A stretch of 64,000 nt of DNA from Pseudodonghicola xiamenensis DSM 18339 (GTDB lineage: Bacteria; Pseudomonadota; Alphaproteobacteria; Rhodobacterales; Rhodobacteraceae): contig NZ_AUBS01000018.1 in assembly GCF_000429365.1 (NCBI RefSeq), forward strand, positions 1 to 64,000, written 5' to 3'. The notes beneath the pieces were generated by a model. The model was not told the origin of the DNA and ran no database searches. It saw only the letters and a list, made by a program, of their open reading frames with translations. Of the stretch, positions 7,958 through 15,989 are shown piece by piece. Both the position numbers and the translations under genes were made by a program. Position 1 is the stretch's first letter; every line of letters begins with the position of its first letter.

Positions 7958-9247
7958 TCAGGACAGGCGGTCTTTCATTCCGAACCACAGGCCCACCAAC
8001 GGCAGGAACCAAGGTTGGCCCGAATGCGCCGGGATCGGTGGCCAGCTCATCCCGGCCAGCGGGTTGGTATCAGTCCGCCCCATCGCCAGGTCGGCCAGCG
8101 TCTGGCCGATCAGCGTCGACATCTGCGCGCCATGGCCGGAATAGCCCATGCCATAGATCATGCCGTCATGTTCCCCGGCGCGGGGGTAACGGTCCTTGGT
8201 CATGCCGACCAGACCGCCCCAGCAATAATCGATCTCGATCCCGGCCAGATGTGGGAAGGTCTTGGCCAGCCCGGCCTGCAGGATGGCGCCGGATTTCGCA
8301 TCGGAGCTCTGGTTAGACACCGCCGAAAACCGCGCCCGTCCGCCAAAGATAAGGCGGTTGTCAGGCGACAGGCGGAAATAGTTGCCGATGTTCATCGTGG
8401 TCACGCAGGTGCGATTGCCCGGCAGGGTGGCCGCAATCTCGTCTGGCGTCAGCGGCCGGGTCGCCACCACGAAGGAGCCGACCGGAATGATCCGGTGCCG
8501 GATCCAGCGGAACGGCTTTTTCGCATATTCGCCAGTATAGGCTCCGGTGGCCAGGATCACACGTTCGGCGCGCAGCTTGCCCTTCGGCGTGGTCAACTCC
8601 CAACCGCTGCCGGCGTGCTGGCGGTCGGCCACCGGGGCGCCATGCCAAATCTTGGCACCGTGACGATGCGCGGCCTCGGCCAGGCCGGTGGCATAACGGC
8701 CCATGTGCATCATCGCCGCCTTTTCATAGAGCATGGCGCCATGGACCCCGGCGGCCCCGACTTCGCCCGGCAGGTCGGATTTCTCCAGCCAACGGGTATC
8801 GGGATCGACCTCGCGATGGATCAGGTCGAAATTCGCCCGCAGCCCGGCGACATGGCTGGGTTTCGAGGCGAGCTTGAGTTTACCCGCGCGGCGGAAGTTG
8901 CAGTCGATCCCTTCCTCGGCAATCACCTCCTCGATCATGTCGATGGAATGATCGAAGGCATGGTACAGACGGTGCGCCTGCTCCGCCCCCAGATGCGCCT
9001 TGGCTTCGGCATAGCCGTGCGCGATGCCGTTGTTCAGATGGCCGCCGTTGCGTCCGGACCCGCCGGCGCCGACGTGATCGGCCTCCAGCAAGGCCACGCG
9101 CACGCCGGATTTCGCCAGTTTGCGCGCGGCGTTGAGCCCGGTGAAGCCGCCGCCGATCACCGCCACATCATAGCTGCCCTGGACCGGCCCGTTTTGGGGT
9201 TGGGAAAAGGGGGTGGATGTGTCGTGCCAATAGGATTTGAATTGCAT
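7958..9247 (-). CDS. FAD-dependent amine oxidase (DAO family, PuuB/OrdL-like)
   Basis: The 429-residue product carries GGGFTG at residues 32-37, then LLEADHVGAGGSGRNGGHLN, the FAD-binding signature of the PuuB-like branch. The C-terminal region has GMGYSGHGAQMS, the second flavin contact. ATG 9247 is chosen because GGAGG stands seven bases upstream and residue 1 begins the usual KSYWHDTS-type leader; an in-frame start at 9304 would add 19 unrelated residues. Like the enzyme at 1598-2917 it should deaminate an amine oxidatively in the cytoplasm. Its stop is 11 bases from the HAD-hydrolase strand mate upstream sequence end (9282 to 9247 gap of 34), so both minus-strand genes probably form one transcript starting near 9950-10030. 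Confidence 0.85.
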   Translation of the reverse strand: MQFKSYWHDTSTPFSQPQNGPVQGSYDVAVIGGGFTGLNAARKLAKSGVRVALLEADHVGAGGSGRNGGHLNNGIAHGYAEAKAHLGAEQAHRLYHAFDHSIDMIEEVIAEEGIDCNFRRAGKLKLASKPSHVAGLRANFDLIHREVDPDTRWLEKSDLPGEVGAAGVHGAMLYEKAAMMHMGRYATGLAEAAHRHGAKIWHGAPVADRQHAGSGWELTTPKGKLRAERVILATGAYTGEYAKKPFRWIRHRIIPVGSFVVATRPLTPDEIAATLPGNRTCVTTMNIGNYFRLSPDNRLIFGGRARFSAVSNQSSDAKSGAILQAGLAKTFPHLAGIEIDYCWGGLVGMTKDRYPRAGEHDGMIYGMGYSGHGAQMSTLIGQTLADLAMGRTDTNPLAGMSWPPIPAHSGQPWFLPLVGLWFGMKDRLS

Positions 9248-9281
9248 CTGTGCCTCCGCTGCGCGGGTTCCTGATCTGATC

Positions 9282-9947
9282 TTACAGGCCGGCGACGGCG
9301 GCAAGGCCGGAGACGTCGGGGATTTCGGTATAGCCGTAATAGGGGTTGGCCGGTTCGTGGCCGCGGTTCACCCAGGCCTTGTGCTTGATGCCGATGTCAT
9401 GTGCGGTCATCAGATCATAGCGGAAGCTGGAAGAGACATGCAGCACGTCTTCGGGGCCGCAGCCGAGCATGTCGAACATATACTCGAACGCACGCATCTG
9501 CGGCTTGTAGGCGCCGGCGCTTTCGGCGGTAAAGACATGGTCGATCGGCACGCCGAGGTTCTTGATGTTATGCGGGATCTGATCGTTCATCGAATTGGTC
9601 AGCGCCACCAACGGGATCTTGCCGGCGATCTTGGCCAGGCCGGCGGTGACGTCGGGGTGGGGGCCCCAGGTCGGCACCCGGTTATAGATGTCTTCGGCGA
9701 CGGCGGGATCGAAGGCGATGCCGTTCCTTTTGCAGGTCCGTTCGAGCGAGTTGTAGACGACTTCGGCATAGGGCTTCCAGGCGCCCAGAACCTCATCCAG
9801 ACGGTAGGCCGCGAAATCGGCGATGAAGGTGTCCATCTGCTCGGGCGACAGCTTGTCTGCATAATGTGCGCGGGCGGCGCCGGCCATGTCGAAGAAGATC
9901 ATCGTGCCGTGGCAGTCGAAGGTGATGAATTTGGGGCGGAAGGTCAT
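9282..9947 (-). CDS. Type-II haloacid dehalogenase-like hydrolase
   Basis: The 221-residue product has the HAD motif I nucleophile Asp11 in FITFDCHGTM, motif II Thr/Ser in LVALTNSMND, the Lys of motif III in AGAYKPQMRAFEY, and a final HVSSSFRYDLMTAHDIG segment. This is the layout of L-2-haloacid dehalogenase-type hydrolases. ATG 9947 has GGAGAG just upstream on the minus strand. The enzyme could hydrolyse a 2-haloacid or a small phosphate ester; the substrate is not visible. It is divergent from the cupin gene at 10167, and the two share an operator-like dyad at 10028-10050. A deleted copy of the same gene lies at 3885-4061. Confidence 0.85.
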   Translation of the reverse strand: MTFRPKFITFDCHGTMIFFDMAGAARAHYADKLSPEQMDTFIADFAAYRLDEVLGAWKPYAEVVYNSLERTCKRNGIAFDPAVAEDIYNRVPTWGPHPDVTAGLAKIAGKIPLVALTNSMNDQIPHNIKNLGVPIDHVFTAESAGAYKPQMRAFEYMFDMLGCGPEDVLHVSSSFRYDLMTAHDIGIKHKAWVNRGHEPANPYYGYTEIPDVSGLAAVAGL

Positions 9948-10027
9948 GTATCTCTCCGAGAGGTCTTGTCTGCCTGACAGCATGACCCGGGTCGCACGAC
10001 AGGGATTGCCGCGTTTGCAGGTTTGGA

Positions 10028-10050
10028 CGCAGGAAATTGCGTTTCCTGCG
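10028..10050. promoter_or_regulatory. Operator-like dyad in the divergent HAD/cupin promoter region
   Basis: CGCAGGAAA (10028-10036) and TTTCCTGCG (10042-10050) are perfect inverted 9-bp arms around a 5-base spacer. The dyad sits in the 219-base gap between divergent starts at 9947 and 10167, a typical place for a dimeric regulator. The rest of the gap is very GC-rich, with no obvious sigma-70 boxes. Confidence 0.5.
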
Positions 10051-10166
10051 CGGGATCCGGCAGGGGATGCCGTGGGGAGGCTGGCTTTGGGCGCTCCTGC
10101 CGGGGCGGGCAGGGCAGGGTAGGGGGGCGCCCTGCCGGCGCCATTGCCCCAACCGAGGAATTCCCT

Positions 10167-10535
10167 ATGACGCATCTCGTGCCGCTTGACCTGACCCCTG
10201 ATTTCGCCCCGCGCGAGGACAAAGCCCTGCCTGAACGGTTGATCGAGGGCGATCCCACCTTCAAGACCTGGGAACTGGACTGCGCGCAGGCCGAGACCGC
10301 GAAGTGGGGCAAGATCCGCACCGGCATCTGGGAGGCGACGCCAGGCACCACCAAGTCGATCAAGGGCGAGACTTTCGAGTTCTGCCATATCCTGTCGGGT
10401 CATGTACGTCTTTCCGAAGAGGGTGGCGAAAGTCGTGACTTTACCGCCGGCGACAGTTTTGTGCTGAAGCCCGGTTTCGTCGGCACCTGGCACACGATCG
10501 AGACCGTGCGCAAGATTTGGGTTATCGCGGCCTGA
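10167..10535 (+). CDS. Cupin domain protein (Cupin_3/DUF861 type)
   Basis: The 122-residue protein is a single cupin barrel. TKSIKGETFEFCHILSGHV spans the first conserved strand pair, and AGDSFVLKPGFVGTWHTIE the second. The family contains (S)-ureidoglycine aminohydrolase-like and ethanolamine-utilisation EutQ-like small cupins. The metal-binding His pattern is partial (one His in CHIL, another in TWHT), so binding rather than catalysis is possible. GAGGAA lies upstream of ATG 10167. The next gene, an ArgE-like deacetylase, begins 5 bases after the stop, so the two are cotranscribed. A truncated paralogue is at 301-536. Confidence 0.8.
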   Translation: MTHLVPLDLTPDFAPREDKALPERLIEGDPTFKTWELDCAQAETAKWGKIRTGIWEATPGTTKSIKGETFEFCHILSGHVRLSEEGGESRDFTAGDSFVLKPGFVGTWHTIETVRKIWVIAA

Positions 10536-10540
10536 GGCGC

Positions 10541-11656
10541 ATGATGATGTTTGCAAAGGATATTCTGGCCCGGCTGGTGGGGTTTCCCTCCGTTGTCGGG
10601 ACCCCGAACGGGGCGCTTCTTGGCTTCGTGCGCGATTATCTGGCCGGTCATGGCATTTCCTGCCGTATTCTGACCGGCCCCGAGGGCGATCGGGCCAATC
10701 TCTTCGCGACGATCGGCGATGCCTCGACACCCGGCTATATTCTGTCGGGCCATGTCGATGTGGTGCCGGCCGGAGAACCCGAGTGGCTGGCCGATCCCTT
10801 CGTGCTGCGTGAGGAAGCCGGCCGGCTGATCGGTCGCGGCGCCTGCGACATGAAAGGCTATGTTGCCGCAGTCCTCGCGGCGGTGCCCGATCTGGTGGCG
10901 ATGGATCTGTCTAGGCCGATCCATATCGCGCTGTCTTATGATGAAGAGGCCGGTTGCAAGGGCGTGCCGCATCTGCTGTCTGCCTTGCCCGATCTCTGCG
11001 CGCCGCCGCTTGGCGCCATCATCGGTGAGCCGACCGGTCTGGTGCCGGTGCTTGCACATAAGGGCAAGGCCTCGGTCCGGGTCACGGCCAGGGGCGTGCC
11101 GGGACACAGTTCGCGCCCCGATCTCGGGCAGAATGCCATTCATGCGCTGGTGCCGGTGTTGGCCGCTGCCACCGCTCAGGCCGAGGCGCTGAAGGCCGGG
11201 CCGCAGGATCTGCGGTTTGCCCCATCCTATTCCAGCCTGCAGATCGGCACGTTGTCGGGCGGGCAGGCGATCAATATCATTCCCGACCGCGCGGAGGCGC
11301 GTATCGAGGCGCGCGCGATTGCCGGCGTCGATCCGGAGGCCCTGCTGGCCCCGGTGATCGCGGCGGCGGAGCTGGCGGGTCTCGAAAGTGAAATCTTGTC
11401 ATCCTATCCGGCCCTTGCGCTCGATGCCGCCGATCCGCTGGCGGCATTGGCTCAGGCAATCTCGGGTCATGCGCCCTTGGGGGCGGTCAGTTTCGGGACC
11501 GAAGCCGGGCTGTTCCAGAAAGCGGGGATTCCATCGGTGATCTGCGGTCCGGGGGATATCGCCCGGGCGCACAGACCCGAAGAATATCTGACCCTGGAGG
11601 AGCTGGAAGGGGCCCGCGCCATGGTGGTGGCGCTTGGTCAACGCCTGAGCGGCTGA
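10541..11656 (+). CDS. ArgE-like M20 metallopeptidase (N-acetylornithine deacetylase family)
   Basis: The 371-residue product has the M20 zinc ligands and catalytic residues: SGHVDVVP (His ligand, catalytic-proximal Asp), RGACDMKGY (bridging Asp), the Glu pair in LSYDEEAGCKG, IIGEPT and the late IARAHRPEEYL His. This full ArgE/DapE pattern is followed by a dimerisation domain at about 165-275. Three tandem ATG codons (10541, 10544, 10547) lie behind GAGG at the cupin stop; 10544 or 10547 gives better spacing than 10541. The enzyme removes an acetyl group from an N-acetyl amino acid. Next to two GNAT acetyltransferases and amine oxidases it may act on an acetylated intermediate rather than in arginine synthesis. 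Confidence 0.85.
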   Translation: MMMFAKDILARLVGFPSVVGTPNGALLGFVRDYLAGHGISCRILTGPEGDRANLFATIGDASTPGYILSGHVDVVPAGEPEWLADPFVLREEAGRLIGRGACDMKGYVAAVLAAVPDLVAMDLSRPIHIALSYDEEAGCKGVPHLLSALPDLCAPPLGAIIGEPTGLVPVLAHKGKASVRVTARGVPGHSSRPDLGQNAIHALVPVLAAATAQAEALKAGPQDLRFAPSYSSLQIGTLSGGQAINIIPDRAEARIEARAIAGVDPEALLAPVIAAAELAGLESEILSSYPALALDAADPLAALAQAISGHAPLGAVSFGTEAGLFQKAGIPSVICGPGDIARAHRPEEYLTLEELEGARAMVVALGQRLSG

Positions 11657-11797
11657 TACGATCCCGGTTCGGCAAAATTTTCTGCGGTCCCGCGGTGCGG
11701 CGGCAAAGTAAACTGCCGCGCCGCGGCGCAATCAGACCAATCATGCCGCCTCTTGGAGTGTAGGGTCGGGGGGACAAGATCAAGAGCCGGAGTTCCA

Positions 11798-12628
11798 ATG
11801 TCTCACACTGCGTCTCAGCAAATTCTATTCGAAGACTTCGCTCCGGATCATCTCGACGGGGCACTGCGCCTGTCGCAGGAAGCCGGATGGCCGCATCGCC
11901 GCGACGACTGGGCGTTGACCCTGTCGGTTTCGACTGGCGTGGTCGCGATGGATAGTGGCGAGGTGGTCGGCACCGCGCTGTGTTCCTGTTTCGGCGATGT
12001 CGCAACGCTCAATATGATCATCGTCGATCAGCGGATGCGGGGCCGGGGCCTTGGGCGCGAATTGATGAATCGCGTGATCGCCATGGCCGGGGCACGCGAA
12101 ACGCGTCTGGTTGCCACCACAGACGGGTTGCCGCTGTATGAAAAGCTGGGCTTCGTCGCGACCGGTCGGATCGAACAATACCAGGGCATCGCGGTTGCAG
12201 CGCAGCCCGAGGTTTCTGTCGATGCGGCGACGGGTGCCGATATCGCGGCGCTGGCCGCGGCAGATCTGGCGGCCTCCGGAATGGAACGGGCTACGCTGTT
12301 GGCCCGAATCGTCGAGACTGGAACCCTGCTGCGGGCCGAAGGTGGCTTTGCCCTGCTGCGCCGCTTCGGGCGGGGTCATGTGGTCGGCCCGGTGGTGGCG
12401 CGCGATGTGGCGACTGCCCGGGCGCTGATGGCGGCGGCTGCCAGTCGGCTGGAGGGGCAGTTCCTGCGGATCGACATGGCTGGTGCTCTCGTTCAGGCCG
12501 ATTACGCCGAAAGCCTCGGCCTGACACATGCCGGCGGTGGCACCACGATGGTGCGCGCCCCGAAATCGCCCACGGCGATTTCTTCTGAATACAAAACCTT
12601 CGCCCTCGTGTCGCAGGCCCTGGGCTAA
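11798..12628 (+). CDS. GNAT N-acetyltransferase with C-terminal YitH-like domain
   Basis: The 276-residue protein has a GNAT domain (about 5-135) with the acetyl-CoA loop QRMRGRGLGRELMNRV, and a second domain (about 140-260) containing FGRGHVVGPVVARD. It is the paralogue of the gene at 6985-7887, and both end in a short F-x-L/M-x-S-x-x-LG tail. ATG 11798 follows GGAG at a normal distance. The aminotransferase starts 21 bases downstream, so the two are in one operon. A substrate related to that of the aminotransferase (an amine or omega-amino acid) is likely, by inference from context. Confidence 0.8.
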   Translation: MSHTASQQILFEDFAPDHLDGALRLSQEAGWPHRRDDWALTLSVSTGVVAMDSGEVVGTALCSCFGDVATLNMIIVDQRMRGRGLGRELMNRVIAMAGARETRLVATTDGLPLYEKLGFVATGRIEQYQGIAVAAQPEVSVDAATGADIAALAAADLAASGMERATLLARIVETGTLLRAEGGFALLRRFGRGHVVGPVVARDVATARALMAAAASRLEGQFLRIDMAGALVQADYAESLGLTHAGGGTTMVRAPKSPTAISSEYKTFALVSQALG

Positions 12629-12649
12629 TTCCGCGGAGATTGAACTGAC

Positions 12650-14020
12650 ATGTTGTCAAATTCCCTTGTCGAACTCGACCGGCGCCATCTGGTCCACCCG
12701 GTGTCCTCGTTCCGTGGGCACGAAGCGCGCGGCGTGCGCATTCTGACCGGCGCAAAGGGCGCCACCGTTACTGATGCCGAAAGTCGTGAGCTGATCGACG
12801 GATTTGCTGGCCTGTGGTGTGTCAACGCCGGCTACGGCCATGAAAGCGTGGTCGAGGCCGCCGCTGAACAGATGCGCCAATTGCCCTATGCCACCGGCTA
12901 TTTCGATCTGGGCGCCGAAGCGCCGATCAAGCTTGCCGCGGAACTGGCCGAACGGGCCCCGGGTGATCTGAACCATATCTATTTCTCGCTCGGCGGGTCG
13001 GACGCTGTCGACAGCACAATCCGCTTTGTGCGCTATTACTGGTATTCCAAGGGCCAGCCCGAACGCGATCAGTTCATCTCGGTCGAGCAGGGTTATCATG
13101 GTTCCACCACGATGGGCGCCGGCCTGACTGCGCTGCCGGGCTTCCACGAAGGCTTTGGCGTGCCCTATAGCTGGCAGCACAAGATTTCCTCGCATTACAC
13201 CTATCGCAATCCGCTCAAGACCGATGCCGAAATCATTGCTGCCTCGGTTGCCGAGCTGAAGGCCAAGGTCGAGGCGATCGGGCCCGAAAAGGTAGCCGCC
13301 TTCTATGTCGAGCCGATCCAGGGTTCGGGCGGGGTTCTGGTGCCGCCGAAGGGCTGGGTCAAGGCGATGCGCGACGCCTGCAAGGAGATGGGCATCCTCT
13401 TCATCGCCGATGAGGTGATCACCGGTTTCGGCCGCACCGGTCCGCTGTTCTGCTGCGAAGAAGAAGACATCGTCCCCGATCTGATGACCACGGCAAAGGG
13501 GCTGACCTCGGGCTATGTGCCGATGGGCGCGGTCTTCATGTCGGATCATGTCTATGAAACCATTGCCGAAGGCGCCGGTGCCAAGGCGGTGGGTCATGGC
13601 TTCACCTATTCGGCGCACCCGGTGTCGGCGGCTGTCGCGCTTGAGGTTCTGAAGCTGTACGAAGGCGGGCTGCTGGAGAATGGCCGCAAGGCCGGTGCGC
13701 GGCTGATGGAAGGGCTGCAGGGCCTTTCGGATCATCCGTTGGTCGGCGATGTGCGCGGGCGCGGCATGCTGGCAGCGATCGAACTGGTCACCGACAAGGA
13801 CAAGAAGACGCCGCTGCCGGCCAGTGTCCAGCCGGCCACGCGGCTGTTTGACCGGGCCTGGGAACAGGGGCTGGTGATCCGCTCCTTCGCGCAGGGCATC
13901 TTCGGCTACGCCCCGCCGCTGTGCTGCACCATGGAGGAGATCGACCAGATCGTCGACCGCACCCGCAAGGTGCTGGACCTGACGCTGGAAGATCCCGAAA
14001 TCCGCGCGGTGCTCGCCTGA
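12650..14020 (+). CDS. Class III (omega) aminotransferase, PLP-dependent
   Basis: The 456-residue product has all class III landmarks: the N-terminal substrate-entry motif HLVHPVSSF, the GYHGSTTMGA phosphate-region turn, FIADEVITGFGRTG with the Asp that contacts the PLP ring nitrogen, and Schiff-base Lys283 in TTAKGLTSGYVPMG. It resembles the omega-amino-acid/putrescine:pyruvate transaminase branch. It should transfer a terminal amino group from a diamine or omega-amino acid to pyruvate, giving an aldehyde for one of the nearby dehydrogenases. Its stop codon overlaps the start of the next gene by the ATGA-type TGATG junction, showing translational coupling. Confidence 0.9.
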   Translation: MLSNSLVELDRRHLVHPVSSFRGHEARGVRILTGAKGATVTDAESRELIDGFAGLWCVNAGYGHESVVEAAAEQMRQLPYATGYFDLGAEAPIKLAAELAERAPGDLNHIYFSLGGSDAVDSTIRFVRYYWYSKGQPERDQFISVEQGYHGSTTMGAGLTALPGFHEGFGVPYSWQHKISSHYTYRNPLKTDAEIIAASVAELKAKVEAIGPEKVAAFYVEPIQGSGGVLVPPKGWVKAMRDACKEMGILFIADEVITGFGRTGPLFCCEEEDIVPDLMTTAKGLTSGYVPMGAVFMSDHVYETIAEGAGAKAVGHGFTYSAHPVSAAVALEVLKLYEGGLLENGRKAGARLMEGLQGLSDHPLVGDVRGRGMLAAIELVTDKDKKTPLPASVQPATRLFDRAWEQGLVIRSFAQGIFGYAPPLCCTMEEIDQIVDRTRKVLDLTLEDPEIRAVLA

Positions 14021-14931
14021 TGGCGCTGCTGCTGCAGACCTTTCCGGAACGCGCGGCCATCTGGTCGCGCGTCTTCTCCGAGGCAGGCGAACCGCTGGTC
14101 TGCGGTGCCGATCAGGTCTCGGATCCTGCGGCGGTGCGGTATCTGGCTTGCTGGGTGCCGCCGCCGGATCTGACGATCTATCCCAATCTCGAGGTTGTCA
14201 TCTCGGTCGGGGCCGGGGTTGATCAGATGCCGAAGATGCCCGAGGGTGTGCGGCTCTGCCGGACCCTGGCCCCGGGCATCGAGGAGATGGTGCGTGACTG
14301 GGTGGTGATGGCCACACTGATGCTCTATCGCGCCATGCCGGTTTATCTTGAGCAGGCAACGCGCGGGCAATGGCAGACCCATGGCGTGCCTCTGGCCCGC
14401 AACGGTCGTGTCGGCATCATGGGCATGGGGCGGATCGGTCAGCTGGCGGCGGAAACCCTGACGGGACTGGGCTTCCAGGTGAGCGGCTGGTCACGATCGG
14501 GGGCGCCTGCCGGTGGGGTCGAGATGTTCTCGGCCGAGGAGCTCGACCGCTTTCTGGGGCAGAGCGATGTGTTGATCTGCCTGCTGCCCCTGACCGGTGA
14601 GACCCGTGGTATGTTGAATGCGAATCTGTTCGCGAAACTGCCGGAGGGCGCCCATCTGGTGCATGCCGGGCGCGGTGCCCAGCTTCATATGCCGGCGCTT
14701 CGGGCGGCGCTGGATACAGGGCGTCTCGCTTCGGCCATGCTGGATGTGACCGAGCCGGAGCCGTTGCCACAAGACCATTGGGCCTGGGCCGATCCCCGGG
14801 TGATCATCACCCCGCATGTGGCGGCGAATACCGATCACCGTGAAGGGGCCGAACATGCCCTGCGGGTGGTGCGCGCGGCCCGCGCAGGCCAGCCCTTGCC
14901 CGGTCTGGTCGATCAGGCGCGCGGCTACTGA
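14020..14931 (+). CDS. ghrA: GhrA-like glyoxylate/hydroxypyruvate reductase
   Basis: This 303-residue D-2-hydroxyacid dehydrogenase has the NAD(P)-binding motif GIMGMGRIGQLAAETL (about 127-142) with WSRSG after the second strand, suggesting NADPH preference. It also has the active-site Arg-Glu-His pattern in VHAGRGAQL, VTEPEPLP and ITPHVAANT. Length and the VISVGAGVDQMP segment match the short GhrA branch. It reduces a 2-oxo acid such as glyoxylate or hydroxypyruvate. The start at 14020 is fixed by its overlap with the aminotransferase stop. It probably disposes of the keto acid made upstream; the real substrate is uncertain. Confidence 0.8.
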   Translation: MALLLQTFPERAAIWSRVFSEAGEPLVCGADQVSDPAAVRYLACWVPPPDLTIYPNLEVVISVGAGVDQMPKMPEGVRLCRTLAPGIEEMVRDWVVMATLMLYRAMPVYLEQATRGQWQTHGVPLARNGRVGIMGMGRIGQLAAETLTGLGFQVSGWSRSGAPAGGVEMFSAEELDRFLGQSDVLICLLPLTGETRGMLNANLFAKLPEGAHLVHAGRGAQLHMPALRAALDTGRLASAMLDVTEPEPLPQDHWAWADPRVIITPHVAANTDHREGAEHALRVVRAARAGQPLPGLVDQARGY

Positions 14932-14940
14932 CCCACTCAC

Positions 14941-14966
14941 GGCGGCGGTTGGAAATACCGCCCGCC
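14941..14966 (+). terminator. Probable hairpin terminator after the ghrA operon
   Basis: GGCGGCGGT (14941-14949) pairs with ACCGCCCGCC (14957-14966), with one bulged base. It starts 9 bases after the ghrA stop. It is followed by AT-rich sequence rather than a clean T run. The remaining 225 bases to the next gene are a likely promoter region without recognisable boxes. Confidence 0.45.
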
Positions 14967-15191
14967 GCGAGAATTTAAAATAATCTGCTGTCGAGGTGCC
15001 GTGTTTCGGAGAATTTCGAGCGGCGAGCAGAGCGACACTGAACAGAACCGAGACGGCGAAAACGCCGCTAGATGTTAAAGACAAGGGGAGAGCGGCACGT
15101 ATCCGGGCAGGTTTGCATCGGAGCGCCGCATCATTTCCCTCGCAAAATAAAATGCTGCCTTGTGCGGCTGTTTGCAGAAAGGACTGCTGTA

Positions 15192-15923
15192 ATGGCAACC
15201 GAAACCGTCGTGAAACCGCTGACTGCGTTTTCCTACGTCACCTTTGACGTGGTGGGCACGTTGATCGACTTCGAAGGCGCAATCAAGGATGGGCTGGCCG
15301 AGATCGCTGCCCGCGAGGGGCGCGAGATCGACGGCGAAGCCGCGTTATCGGTTTATCGTGACGCGCGTTACGAGCCGGGCGCGTTGCGCTTTCCCGATGA
15401 TCTGGGGCGTTGCTATTCTCGGATCGCCGCCGCTTTCGGCCTGCCCGACACCGAAGAATATCGCAAGCTGATGATCGAACGCGTCGGCGATGCCAAGCCG
15501 TTCCCGGATTCGGTCGAGGCGATGGCGCGGCTCAAGGCCCGTTACAAGCTGATCGCGATGACCAACGCCCGCCGCTGGGCCTTTGAGAAATATGAGGAAA
15601 AGCTGGGCTTTCCCTTCTGGGCCGGCTTTACCACCGACGATACCGGTTGCGAAAAGCCGAACCCCGACTATTTCCACCAGGTGTTCGATTATGTCGCCAA
15701 GGACGGCGGCAGCAAGGATGACATCCTGCACACTGCACAAAGCCAGTATCATGACATCGGCATTTCGCGCCAACTGGGCATGACCAATGCCTGGACTCAG
15801 CGCCGGCATGCCCAGAATGGCTATGGCGGGACCATCGAACCGAAAGAATTCACCGAGCCTGATTATCACTTCCACGCGCTGATCGAGCTGGCCCGCGCCG
15901 CCGATACCGCATTCGAGGCCTGA
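15192..15923 (+). CDS. Type-II HAD hydrolase
   Basis: The 243-residue product has motif I Asp19 in YVTFDVVGTLIDF, motif II in LIAMTNARR, a motif III Lys in TGCEKPNPDYFHQVF, and a final HTAQSQYHDIGISRQLGM segment. It is a haloacid dehalogenase-like hydrolase distantly related to the one at 9282-9947. ATG 15192 is preferred because AAGGA lies 8-12 bases upstream. The gene lies 66 bases upstream of a peptide-type binding protein, so it may be the first gene of the transporter operon. The substrate is unknown. Confidence 0.85.
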   Translation: MATETVVKPLTAFSYVTFDVVGTLIDFEGAIKDGLAEIAAREGREIDGEAALSVYRDARYEPGALRFPDDLGRCYSRIAAAFGLPDTEEYRKLMIERVGDAKPFPDSVEAMARLKARYKLIAMTNARRWAFEKYEEKLGFPFWAGFTTDDTGCEKPNPDYFHQVFDYVAKDGGSKDDILHTAQSQYHDIGISRQLGMTNAWTQRRHAQNGYGGTIEPKEFTEPDYHFHALIELARAADTAFEA

Positions 15924-15989
15924 GTTCACCACCGGCCCGGCACGCCGTCAGAAGCGGGGCGGGCCCACATCAACAGGGAAGAAGCACCA

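Noticed and set aside
9282..10730. A 482-residue HAD fusion protein on the minus strand
   Set aside because: Only the part from ATG 9947 (221 residues) matches the family and has a ribosome site; the extension runs antisense through the cupin gene.
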